A stretch of DNA of 5,230 nucleotides from RGIG8748 sp045578205 (GTDB taxonomy: Bacteria > Bacillota > Clostridia > UMGS1810). The translations under genes and the position numbers were made by a program. Positions 5,209 through 5,230 of the stretch are shown piece by piece. Every line of letters begins with the position of its first letter. Within the stretch, counting starts at the first letter, position 1. The DNA is taken from positions 1 to 5,230 of the forward strand of contig JAZNJU010000037.1 of the NCBI GenBank assembly GCA_045578205.1, written 5' to 3'. The notes under the pieces were generated by a model, which was not told where the DNA came from, made no database searches, and saw nothing but the letters and a program-made list of their open reading frames with translations.

Positions 5209-5230
5209 GTCAAAATGGCAAAAAACACTC

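Noticed and set aside
5148..5230. Rho-independent terminator after coaX
   Set aside because: A-rich tracts are present but I found no GC-containing stem followed by a T-run on the plus strand.

Overview
The window looks like part of a chromosome from a low-to-moderate-GC Gram-positive anaerobe of the Clostridia, possibly a gut lineage. The reasons are strong AGGAGG-type ribosome binding sites, sigma-A-type promoters, a type III pantothenate kinase beside an ECF-transporter S component, a PocR-domain AraC regulator, and an MBOAT gene behind a lipoprotein gene. This taxonomic guess is inference. There are no RNA genes, insertion sequences, CRISPR arrays or other mobile-element signs.

Left part (1-2034, all minus strand, read right to left): a PocR/AraC-type transcriptional regulator (1243-2034), a weak terminator-like hairpin, then a short-spaced pair. 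The pair is a lipoprotein with a K/E-rich, eight-fold PEQ-repeat linker (459-1160) and an AlgI-like MBOAT acyltransferase (1-436, C-terminal part outside the window). This pair probably belongs to an envelope polymer O-acylation locus.

Middle (2035-3596): a 143-bp divergent region carries a near-consensus promoter for the regulator and a weak promoter for a 472-residue protein on the plus strand. That protein is a GH28-like right-handed beta-helix without a signal peptide. The layout suggests that the regulator senses a small ligand and controls this probably cytoplasmic carbohydrate-active protein.

Right part (3597-5147, plus strand): a 188-bp intergenic region precedes a two-gene operon, an ECF S component (probably pantothenate-specific, PanT-like) and coaX, type III pantothenate kinase. 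Together they would import pantothenate and commit it to coenzyme A synthesis. The region holds an extended -10 promoter, a GACAAA-N6-TTTGTC dyad across its -35/spacer, and a transcribed leader of about 125 nt. The leader's first bases form a perfect 9-bp complement to a downstream segment, and it has further competing pairings and a possible anti-Shine-Dalgarno. I match this leader to no known riboswitch class. It is the best candidate in the window for something undescribed. The last 83 bases (5148-5230) hold only a possible promoter.
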